NCBI GenBank assembly: GCA_964516435.1
Contig: CAZEZP010000092.1
Coordinates: forward strand, 80,775-144,774
Length of the DNA: 64,000 nucleotides
From: HGW-17 sp964516435
GTDB lineage: Bacteria > Myxococcota_A > Polyangia > HGW-17
Direction: 5' to 3'
Shown: positions 1-8,822 of the stretch, piece after piece
Layout of the letters: each line of letters opens with the position of its first letter
Numbering within the stretch: the stretch's first letter is position 1
Made by a program: the position numbers and the translations under genes
Notes under the pieces: generated by a model
Seen by the model: only the letters and a program-made list of their open reading frames with translations
Databases searched by the model: none
What the model was told of the DNA's origin: nothing

Positions 1-1
1 C

Positions 2-262
2 CGGCTGCTGGCGCTGCTGGAGCAGGCCCGGACGGTGGAGGAACGGTTGGCCATCGAGCGGGAACTCTCCCGCGTCAACGAAGAGATCGACGTCATCTCC
101 GGCCGCATGCGCCTCCTGAAGAACCTGGCGGACTATGCCACCGTGTTCGTGCGTTTCACGCCGCGCTATGCCGGCGGTCCGCCGCAGCCCCAGAAGGAGC
201 CCACCCCCGTGTGGTGGGTGCGCAACTTCGACATCTCCGCCCTCTTCGGGGGCCAGCGCTAG
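2..262 (+). CDS. DUF4349-like protein, C-terminal part (5' end outside window)
   Basis: The reading frame is open from the window edge and gives about 86 residues. It has a short coiled-coil stretch (ARTVEERLAIERELSRVNEE) followed by a beta-type segment (YATVFVRFTPRY) and a short tail. This order of coiled coil, 'Y-[AS]-T' and short strand resembles the end of DUF4349 proteins, which are membrane-anchored and of unknown function. Most DUF4349 proteins continue into a C-terminal membrane helix; this one ends with a Trp-containing tail (VWWVRNF) and no helix, so the family call is tentative. It runs in the same direction as the pst operon but is separated from it by 132 bp containing a likely promoter. 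Confidence 0.5.
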   Translation, partial: RLLALLEQARTVEERLAIERELSRVNEEIDVISGRMRLLKNLADYATVFVRFTPRYAGGPPQPQKEPTPVWWVRNFDISALFGGQR

Positions 263-313
263 TGCCGCCCGGGCATCCGGCGGACGTCGTGGCGTCGAAC
301 TTCTGACCTCTCC

Positions 314-331
314 CTCACAAAACGCTCACAA
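314..331 (+). promoter_or_regulatory. Pho-box-like direct repeat upstream of pstS
   Basis: The 7-mer CTCACAA occurs at 314-320 and again at 325-331, so the repeats are exactly 11 bp apart with a 4-bp spacer. PhoB-family regulators bind two or more 7-bp half-sites repeated every 11 bp. The half-site resembles the TTCAC-type sites of some phyla more than the E. coli CTGTCAT. It lies 63 bp before the pstS start, and a weak -10-like TCTACA follows at 338-343. No phoB or phoR is present in the window. Confidence 0.45.
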
Positions 332-394
332 TCGGCTTCTACACCGCAGGGGCAACGAGCGGATCCATGTCGGGTCCGGTGGAGAGGAAGAAAG

Positions 395-1549
395 ATGCAA
401 TCCAAAGTCCGGTACTGGTTGTTCGTGGCGGCCATGATGGTGACGGTTCCCTTCTGGTTCGCCCTGGCATGTGGCGAAAAGGAAAAGAAACAGGAGGCTT
501 CGCCCTCACCGGCGGGGGACATGGGCGCAGCCCGGAATCCCGGCGAGCCCAAGGAGCCGCCGAAACCGGCCGTGGCCAGCGAATTGACGGGGGCCGGCGC
601 TACGTTCCCGTTCCCGCTGTACACCAAGTGGGCGGAAACCTATGGCAAGGACAACGGGCTGCGCCTGAACTACCAGGCCATCGGTTCGGGCGGCGGCGTT
701 TCGCAGATCAAGAAGAAGACGGTGGATTTCGGCGCGTCCGATGAGCCCATGAAGCCAGAGGAACTCGAGAAGGAAGGGCTCTTCCAGTTCCCCATGGCCG
801 TGGGCGGCGTGGTGCCGGTGGTCAACGTGGAAGGCATCGCCGATGGTCAGTTGCAGATGAATCCGGAAGTGCTGTGCGGGATTTATCTGGGCAAAATCAA
901 GAAGTGGAACGACGCGGCCATCCAGAAGCTCAACGAGGGTGTGAAGCTTCCGGCCGCGGATATCGCCGTGGTGTACCGTTCCGACGGTTCCGGCACCACC
1001 TGGATGTTCACCGACTACCTGAGCCGCGTGTGCCCCGAATGGAAGGACAAGGTCGGCTCCGGGAAATCCGTGCAGTGGCCCGTGGGCATGGGCGGCAAGG
1101 GCAATCCCGGCGTGGCCTCCTACGTGAAGCAGACGGCTGGCTCCATCGGCTACGTGGAGTTCGCCTATGCCCTGCAGAACGGCCTGGTCACGGTGCAGTT
1201 GCAGAACAAGAACGGCAAGATGGTCAAGCCGTCCATCGAGAGTTTCATGGCGGCCGCGCAGAATGCCGACTGGGCCAACGCTGCCGGGTTCTATCTGGTG
1301 CTCAATGACCAGCCCGGCGATGCCACCTGGCCGATTGCCGGCGCCACGTTCATCCTGATCCACCGGGCGCAGGAGAACGAGGGCAAGGTGCGCGCCATGT
1401 TCAAATTCTTCGACTGGTGCTACCGCCAGGGCGCGGAACTGGCCAAGTCCCTGCATTACGTGCCCATGCCGGAAGCCGTGGTGGATCTGGTCGAGAAGAA
1501 GTGGGAGAGCGAGATTTCCGTCGGCGGCAAGCCCGTCGCCTGGAAGTAA
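395..1549 (+). CDS. pstS: PstS, phosphate ABC transporter substrate-binding lipoprotein
   Basis: High-affinity phosphate-binding protein that feeds the PstCAB importer. The N-terminus is a lipoprotein signal with lipobox ALAC (Cys26), followed by a charged and Pro-rich linker to about residue 60, so the protein is membrane-tethered. Phosphate-site motifs typical of PstS are present: TGAGATFPFPLY, AIGSGGGVSQI, DFGASDEPM and YRSDGSGTTWMFTDYLS. At 384 residues it is slightly longer than usual because of the linker. A strong ribosome site (GGAGAGGAAG) precedes the ATG. It is first in a five-gene operon and is followed by a stable stem-loop (1563-1590), consistent with higher expression of the binding protein than of the permease. 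Confidence 0.95.
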   Translation: MQSKVRYWLFVAAMMVTVPFWFALACGEKEKKQEASPSPAGDMGAARNPGEPKEPPKPAVASELTGAGATFPFPLYTKWAETYGKDNGLRLNYQAIGSGGGVSQIKKKTVDFGASDEPMKPEELEKEGLFQFPMAVGGVVPVVNVEGIADGQLQMNPEVLCGIYLGKIKKWNDAAIQKLNEGVKLPAADIAVVYRSDGSGTTWMFTDYLSRVCPEWKDKVGSGKSVQWPVGMGGKGNPGVASYVKQTAGSIGYVEFAYALQNGLVTVQLQNKNGKMVKPSIESFMAAAQNADWANAAGFYLVLNDQPGDATWPIAGATFILIHRAQENEGKVRAMFKFFDWCYRQGAELAKSLHYVPMPEAVVDLVEKKWESEISVGGKPVAWK

Positions 1550-1562
1550 GGGGGAGACGTGC

Positions 1563-1590
1563 GCGGGAGAGGGGTTCTTCCCTCTCCCGC
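1563..1590 (+). terminator. Intercistronic stem-loop between pstS and pstC
   Basis: A perfect 11-bp inverted repeat (GCGGGAGAGGG at 1563-1573, CCCTCTCCCGC at 1580-1590) encloses a 6-nt loop. No T-run follows, so it is probably an mRNA-stabilising or processing hairpin, or a leaky attenuator, not a full terminator. Only 21 nt separate it from the pstC start, and ACGGGAGAAG in that gap serves as ribosome site. Confidence 0.65.
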
Positions 1591-1611
1591 AATCGTTGTG
1601 ACGGGAGAAGC

Positions 1612-2538
1612 ATGTTTCATCACCGCAGTTCCTTCCACGGCGCATGCGACCAGGTGTTTCGCTGGCTGACGGTCGCCTGTGCCGCGGCCGCCCTGTTGCT
1701 GGTGGCGGCCATCTTCTGGAACCTGGCCGAGCACGCGTGGCCTGCCATCTCGAAATTTGGCTTCGGCTTCCTGACCTCCACGCAGTGGAATCCGGTAAAG
1801 GGAGAGTACGGGGCGGCTTCTTCCATCTACGGAACGCTGGTGTCCACGCTCATCGCCATGCTGCTCGCGCTGCCGCTGAGCCTGGCCATCGCGCTGTACC
1901 TGAACCAGTACGCCCACCCCTGGGTGGCGCGCGTGGTGGGGACCTGCATCGAACTCCTGGCCGCCATTCCCAGCATCATCTACGGCATGTGGGGGCTCTT
2001 CGTGCTCGCCCCGGTGATGCAGAAGACGGTGCAGCCGCTTCTGGGCAGGATTCCGGGCCCCCTGTTCTCGGGGGCGCCGCTGGGCGTGGGCATGCTCACG
2101 GCCGGCATCATCCTGGCGCTGATGATCCTGCCGTTTCTGACGGCCGTCATGCGCGACGTCATCGCCATGACGCCGCCCGTCCTGATGGAGAGCGCCGCCG
2201 GCATGGGCTCCACCCCGTGGGAGGTGACGCGGCACATCACGCTCCCCTACGGCATGCGCGGGCTTCTGGGTGCCGTGTTTCTCGGCCTGGGCCGCGCCAT
2301 CGGGGAGACCATGGCGGTGACCTTCGTCATCGGAAACAGCCACAAGATCGCCACGAGCCTGTTCGCGCCCGGCAACACCATCGCCTCCACGCTGGCCAAC
2401 GAGTTCAACGAGGCCGACACCCCGCTGCTGGAGGCTTCGCTCATCGAACTGGGACTCATCCTCTTTTTGATGTCCATCGTCTTCCAGGTGGTTGCGCATG
2501 TGTGGCTGGCCCGCATGCAGAAACGCCTTTCCCGGTGA
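1612..2538 (+). CDS. pstC: PstC, phosphate ABC transporter permease
   Basis: One of the two inner-membrane permeases of the phosphate importer. The 308-residue protein has about six hydrophobic helices, with a large periplasmic loop after the first. The cytoplasmic EAA loop that contacts PstB is visible as ESAAGMGSTPWEVTRHITLP. The start at 1612 is chosen because GGGAGAAG lies just upstream; the frame is open further 5' but would overlap pstS. It is followed by pstA after 4 bp. Confidence 0.94.
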   Translation: MFHHRSSFHGACDQVFRWLTVACAAAALLLVAAIFWNLAEHAWPAISKFGFGFLTSTQWNPVKGEYGAASSIYGTLVSTLIAMLLALPLSLAIALYLNQYAHPWVARVVGTCIELLAAIPSIIYGMWGLFVLAPVMQKTVQPLLGRIPGPLFSGAPLGVGMLTAGIILALMILPFLTAVMRDVIAMTPPVLMESAAGMGSTPWEVTRHITLPYGMRGLLGAVFLGLGRAIGETMAVTFVIGNSHKIATSLFAPGNTIASTLANEFNEADTPLLEASLIELGLILFLMSIVFQVVAHVWLARMQKRLSR

Positions 2539-2542
2539 ACCC

Positions 2543-3412
2543 ATGAAGGACGCACCCCGCCTGTCCTACCGCAATCCGGCCGGCCGCAAGGCCATGGAAG
2601 GTTTCGTGCGCGTCTTTTCGACGTTCTCGGCGCTGGTGGGGCTGTTCTTCCTGTTCTGGATCCTGTGGACCGTGCTGAAGAACGGCCATTCCGTCCTGTC
2701 GCTGAAATTCTTCACGTCCGCTCCTCCCTCGCCGGGCGAGGGAACGGGTGGCATCTATTACGCGCTGGTGGGAACCCTCAAGATGACCGGGCTGGCGGCA
2801 CTCATGGGCATCCCCCTGGGTTTGATGGCCGGCGTGTATCTGGCCGAGTTCGGACGCCAGTCCCGTTTCGCCGCGGCGGTGCGCTTCTGCATCAACCTGC
2901 TCATGGGAATTCCTTCCATTCTGGTGGGGCTTTTCGCCTACACGCTCATCGTGCTGTCGGTGCCGCGCCACTACAGCGGCTATGCGGGGGCCTTCGCCCT
3001 GGCCATCATCATGTTTCCCACCGTGGCCCGCACGAGCGAGGACATGCTCTCCCTCGTGCCGGACACCCTGCGGGAAAGCGCGCTGGCGCTGGGTGTTCCC
3101 CGCTGGCGCATGATCACCGGCATCCTGTTCCGCTCCGCCCGGCGCGGCCTCACCACGGGCGTGCTGCTGGCAGTGGCCCGCGTATCGGGTGAGACCGCGC
3201 CCCTGCTGTTTACGGCGCTCAACAACAACTACTATCCCCGAAATCTGAGCAAGCCCACGGCCAACCTCACGGTGACCATCTACAACTATGCCATGAGCCC
3301 CTATGACAACTGGCAGAAGGTGTCCTGGGGCGCCGCGCTGGTCATCATGGCCTTCATCCTCACGCTCACGCTCGTTCTTCGCGTCCTGCTGCGGGAAAGG
3401 AGCCGTTCATGA
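2543..3412 (+). CDS. pstA: PstA, phosphate ABC transporter permease
   Basis: Second permease subunit, 289 residues with about six membrane helices. The EAA motif is visible as ESALALGVPRWRMITGILF, and the family-typical FLTA/FTAL region with NNNYYP (LLFTALNNNYYPRN) is present near residue 225. The ATG at 2543 lies 4 bp after the pstC stop, and the stop overlaps the pstB start by 4 nt, which indicates translational coupling. PstA and PstC form the heterodimeric channel through which phosphate delivered by PstS passes. Confidence 0.94.
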   Translation: MKDAPRLSYRNPAGRKAMEGFVRVFSTFSALVGLFFLFWILWTVLKNGHSVLSLKFFTSAPPSPGEGTGGIYYALVGTLKMTGLAALMGIPLGLMAGVYLAEFGRQSRFAAAVRFCINLLMGIPSILVGLFAYTLIVLSVPRHYSGYAGAFALAIIMFPTVARTSEDMLSLVPDTLRESALALGVPRWRMITGILFRSARRGLTTGVLLAVARVSGETAPLLFTALNNNYYPRNLSKPTANLTVTIYNYAMSPYDNWQKVSWGAALVIMAFILTLTLVLRVLLRERSRS

Positions 3413-4230
3413 ATCTCCTGGAAAAACGCCCGGATTCCGCGGAAGAGTTGGAAACCATCAACGACGCGCTCATCGAGAATCCCATCATATCGGCGCGCAG
3501 GTTGAACTTCTGGTATGGAAGCCACCAGGCGCTCTTCGAAAACAATCTGGACATCGCGCCGCGCAAGGTGACGGCCGTGATCGGCCCTTCCGGCTGCGGC
3601 AAGAGCACGCACATCCGGGTGTACAACCGGATCTTCGAGCAGTACCGCGGCCAGCGCGCCAGCGGCGAGGTCCTGCTCGACGGGGAGAACCTGCTTTCGC
3701 CGCGCACCGACATCATCGCGCTGCGCCGCAAGGTGGGCATGATCTTCCAGAAGCCCACGCCGTTTCCCATGAGCATCTTCGAGAACGTGGCCTACGGGGT
3801 TCGGCTGCACTTCTCCTTCACCCGCAAGGAACTGGAGCAGGTGGTGGAGCAGAGCCTGCGCGCCGCCGCCCTCTGGGACGAGGTCAAGGACCAGTTGCAC
3901 AGGTCCGGCATGGCGCTGTCGGGCGGGCAGCAGCAGCGGCTGTGCATCGCCCGGGCGCTGGCGATGTCGCCGGAAGTGCTGCTCATGGACGAGCCCACGT
4001 CGGCCATCGACCCGGTGGCCACGGCCCGCATCGAGGAACTGGTGCTGCAACTGAAGGATCGCCTGACGGTGGTCATCGTTACCCACAACATGCAGCAGGC
4101 CGCGCGCATCAGCGACTACACCGCCTTCTTCTTCCAGGGGCGCATCGTGGAATTCGGTCCCACGCAGAAGATCTTCACCAATCCGTCCCATCCCAAGACG
4201 GAAGAATACATCACCGGCCGTTTCGGTTGA
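3409..4230 (+). CDS. pstB: PstB, phosphate ABC transporter ATPase
   Basis: ATP-binding subunit of the phosphate importer, 273 residues. Walker A is GPSGCGKST (residues 59-67), the signature is LSGGQQQRLCIARALA, Walker B plus D-loop is VLLMDEPTSAID, and the switch His follows in VIVTHNM. The stretch after Walker A reads HIRVYNR where most PstB have LLR(T/S)xNR, so a His replaces a Leu; the rest is standard. An N-terminal extension of about 25 residues precedes the first beta strand. It overlaps pstA by 4 nt and precedes phoU by 19 bp. Confidence 0.95.
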   Translation: MNLLEKRPDSAEELETINDALIENPIISARRLNFWYGSHQALFENNLDIAPRKVTAVIGPSGCGKSTHIRVYNRIFEQYRGQRASGEVLLDGENLLSPRTDIIALRRKVGMIFQKPTPFPMSIFENVAYGVRLHFSFTRKELEQVVEQSLRAAALWDEVKDQLHRSGMALSGGQQQRLCIARALAMSPEVLLMDEPTSAIDPVATARIEELVLQLKDRLTVVIVTHNMQQAARISDYTAFFFQGRIVEFGPTQKIFTNPSHPKTEEYITGRFG

Positions 4231-4249
4231 GAAGCGAAGAGGAAACTCC

Positions 4250-4927
4250 ATGCACCGGCACTTCACGCGTGAAATCGAGAAACTCAAGCGGCGCATCCTG
4301 GAGCACGGCGCCAGGGTGGAGGAAGCCTTCATGCACGCCATCCAGGCCGTGCGCGAGCGCGACGCAGCCCTGGCGCACGCCGTCGTCGAGGGCGACCGGT
4401 CCATCGACCAGGCGGAAATCGATCTCGAGGAAGACTGCCTGAAGCTTCTGGCGCTGTACCAGCCCGTGGCGGGGGACCTCCGGTTCATCGTGGCGGTGCT
4501 CAAGATCAACAACGACCTGGAGCGCATCGGGGATCTGGCCGTGAACATCGCCGAGCGGGCCGAGAGCATGGCGCAGGCGGCTCCTGCGGCGTTTCCCTTC
4601 GATTTCTCCACCATGTCGGCGCGGGCGGCGCTCATGCTGCGTCAGAGCCTGGACTCCCTGTCCTCGGGCCAGATCGAACTGGCGCGCGCCGTGTGCGCGA
4701 TGGACGACGAGGTGGATGCCATCAACCGTCGCATGTACGAGCAGGTGCGCGATGCCATTCTGCAGAATCCGGAGCGCATCGAGACCTATATCCAGATCCT
4801 GGGCATTTCCCGCGCCCTGGAGCGCATCGCCGACCACGCCACGGACATTGCCGAAGACGTCGTGTACATGGCCAGCGGGGAAATCATCCGCCACGCCTTT
4901 TCGCTGGGCAAAATGTCTCCAAGTTGA
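4250..4927 (+). CDS. phoU: PhoU, phosphate signalling regulator
   Basis: A 225-residue all-helical protein made of two PhoU repeats. The metal-binding E/DxxxD signatures are seen in both: NNDLERIGDLAVNIAERA in the first and SRALERIADHATDIAEDVVY in the second. PhoU sits at the membrane with PstB and the PhoR kinase and damps phosphate-starvation signalling and uptake when phosphate is plentiful. The start has GAAGAGGAAACTCC upstream. It closes the pst operon; no phoR or phoB follows, so the cognate two-component pair must lie elsewhere. Confidence 0.94.
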   Translation: MHRHFTREIEKLKRRILEHGARVEEAFMHAIQAVRERDAALAHAVVEGDRSIDQAEIDLEEDCLKLLALYQPVAGDLRFIVAVLKINNDLERIGDLAVNIAERAESMAQAAPAAFPFDFSTMSARAALMLRQSLDSLSSGQIELARAVCAMDDEVDAINRRMYEQVRDAILQNPERIETYIQILGISRALERIADHATDIAEDVVYMASGEIIRHAFSLGKMSPS

Positions 4928-5053
4928 GATTTTCCGGCCGAAGGAATCGAAGAAAACCGTGAAAAGGGGAAAAGGCGCCCAGACGGCCGCGGCTGGTCGC
5001 GCAGAGGGCTGACCTGCAGGCATCGGAAGGCAGTATCTCTCGGGCGGCTCGAG

Positions 5054-5100
5054 GTTTTCCGCCGCTTCGGGGAAAAAGACGGCAGGCTTCGGCCTTTTTT
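5054..5100. terminator. Hairpin cluster between convergent phoU and acs
   Basis: Two hairpins lie in the 248-bp convergent gap. The first pairs TTTTCC(G)CCG (5055-5064) with CGGGGAAAA (5068-5076). The second is AGGC-TTCG-GCCT (5084-5095), a UUCG tetraloop stem running into TTTTTT (5095-5100), the form of a short intrinsic terminator for the pst-phoU transcript. The second stem is only 4 bp, so termination strength is uncertain. The rest of 4928-5175 shows no gene. Confidence 0.42.
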
Positions 5101-5175
5101 CAGGGAATCATGCCTGTCCTTTGGAAATAGGATTTTTTTCAGGAGAAGGGGGGAAGGAGAGAACGAGGAAGAGGA

Positions 5176-7128
<1,953 letters not shown>

Positions 7129-7568
7129 GTGTCACTCCTTTTTGACGATGGGGTTTGGTTTCACGGACTCACCATGACCAGTTTGGCCGCCTGATCCATA
7201 GTGTTCCGGCCGTTCGTTGGCAACCCCCGGCCGTCCACTGCTGTCGCACCGGATGGCCGCAGGAAAGGAAGAACACATGCAACATATTGAAATTTCATGT
7301 TTTTTCGAATCCATGAAAGATATGCGGAAGACGGCGGTTTCTGTCGAAGGAAACCCGAAAATTGGACCAATCCATTGGTCCAGTTGAGTGGGTTCATAAA
7401 AAATCCAATGATTTCTTTGGCTTGCAAAATGCAGGCTCGAATTGTTTTTTTTATAACGAATAACCACGGTGATTGACATCGAAAAAACGCATCGCCACCC
7501 GGTTTTCAGCTGGACTTGGATTGCGGTCCAAGGGTATGTATCCGTTCCGGAAAAAGGAGGTTCTTTCG
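7129..7568. promoter_or_regulatory. 440-bp divergent regulatory region between acs and pepT
   Basis: No gene is seen in this stretch. It holds two structured sites. One is a perfect inverted repeat, TGGACCAAT-CC-ATTGGTCCA (7363-7382), whose half-site TTGGACCAA is itself palindromic, a form expected of a dimeric repressor or activator. The other is CTTGGA-N6-TCCAAG (7515-7532), sharing the TTGGA/TCCAA core and lying about 40 bp before the pepT start. A GG-N10-GC pair (7419-7420 and 7431-7432, TTTGGC...TGCAGG) could be a sigma54 -24/-12 element. AT content is locally raised (7265-7480), as in promoters. Confidence 0.5.
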
Positions 7569-8819
7569 ATGGACATTCGCTCGGACGTGATCAACCGCTT
7601 CGTCAAGTACGTGAAGATCGACACGCAAAGCCAGGAACCCGAAAGCCCCCAGGGGCCGCACCCCTATCCCAGCACCGAGAAGCAGAAGGACCTGGGCCGC
7701 GTCCTGCTCGAAGAACTCGAGGCGATGGGGCTCGAGGACGCCACCATGGACGAATGGGGCTACGTCATGGCCACGCTGCCGTCCAATGTCCGGCACGAGG
7801 TTCCCGTCATCGGCCTGATTGCCCACATGGACACCTCCCCGGCGGCTTCCGGCGCAAACGTGCGGCCGCTGTTCCACGAGAACTATCAGGGCGGAGTCAT
7901 CGAATACCCCGACGCCCCGTGGCAGAAGCTCGATCCGGCCGACTGCCCCGAACTGAAGAATCACCTGGGCCACACCATCATCACCTCGGCCGGCGACACG
8001 CTGCTGGGCGCGGACAACAAGGCGGGCGTGGCCGAAATCATGTCGGCGGTGCGCTATCTCCGGGAACATCCGGAAATCCCCCATGGCGCCATCCGGGTGG
8101 CCTTCACCTGCGACGAGGAGATCGGCGCGGGCGTGGACCATTTCGACATCGCGAAGTTCGGCGCGAAGTATGCCTATACGGTGGACGGGGAAACCGTGCC
8201 CGTGATCGAGAACGAGACGTTCTGCGCTGATGGGGCGGAGTTGATTGTCAAGGGAATAGAGATCCATCCCGGATTCGCCAAGGACCGGCTCGTCAACGCC
8301 AGCCTGATCGCCGCCAATTTCGTCTCGCGCCTGCCGCGCGAGCATTCCCCCGAGAACACCGAGGGGCGGCAGGGCTACATCCATGCCTACACCATCAAGG
8401 GTGGCGTGGACCAGTGCTCGGTCAAGCTCATCATCCGCGACTTCGAGGAGCAGGGACTGCAGGCGTTCGAAAAGATCATGCAGGACATCGTGGAGGACCT
8501 GCGCCGGGAATTCCCCAAGGCGGAAATCGAACTCAAGGTACACCAGCAGTACCGCAACATGCGCTATGCCATCGACCAGCACCCGCAGGTCATCGACGCT
8601 GCGATGAAGGCCGTGAAGGCGGCCGGCAGGGAGCCTCGTCTGGGCGTCATCCGCGGCGGTACCGACGGCGCCCGCCTGAGCGCCATGGGGCTGCCCACGC
8701 CCAACATCTTCACCGGCGGCCACAACTTCCACAGCACGCGCGAGTGGATCAGCGTGGAAGACATGGAATTCACCGTGAAGACCCTCGTGGAACTGGCCCG
8801 CGTCTGGGCGCAGATGTAA
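7569..8819 (+). CDS. pepT: Peptidase T (tripeptide aminopeptidase, M20B)
   Basis: Zinc aminopeptidase releasing the N-terminal residue of tripeptides in the cytoplasm. The 416-residue length matches PepT. Metal-site motifs are in order: LIAHMDTSP (first His and Asp), LLGADNKAG (bridging Asp), FTCDEEIGAG (catalytic Glu pair), YTVDGE and, near the C-terminus, TGGHNFHSTREW (last His). The ATG at 7569 is preceded by AAAAAGGAGG, which rules out the longer in-frame start at 7473. Regulation by the upstream TTGGA-type repeats is possible. The histidine kinase gene begins 3 nt after its stop, so the two are probably cotranscribed. Confidence 0.95.
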   Translation: MDIRSDVINRFVKYVKIDTQSQEPESPQGPHPYPSTEKQKDLGRVLLEELEAMGLEDATMDEWGYVMATLPSNVRHEVPVIGLIAHMDTSPAASGANVRPLFHENYQGGVIEYPDAPWQKLDPADCPELKNHLGHTIITSAGDTLLGADNKAGVAEIMSAVRYLREHPEIPHGAIRVAFTCDEEIGAGVDHFDIAKFGAKYAYTVDGETVPVIENETFCADGAELIVKGIEIHPGFAKDRLVNASLIAANFVSRLPREHSPENTEGRQGYIHAYTIKGGVDQCSVKLIIRDFEEQGLQAFEKIMQDIVEDLRREFPKAEIELKVHQQYRNMRYAIDQHPQVIDAAMKAVKAAGREPRLGVIRGGTDGARLSAMGLPTPNIFTGGHNFHSTREWISVEDMEFTVKTLVELARVWAQM

Positions 8820-8822
8820 TCG

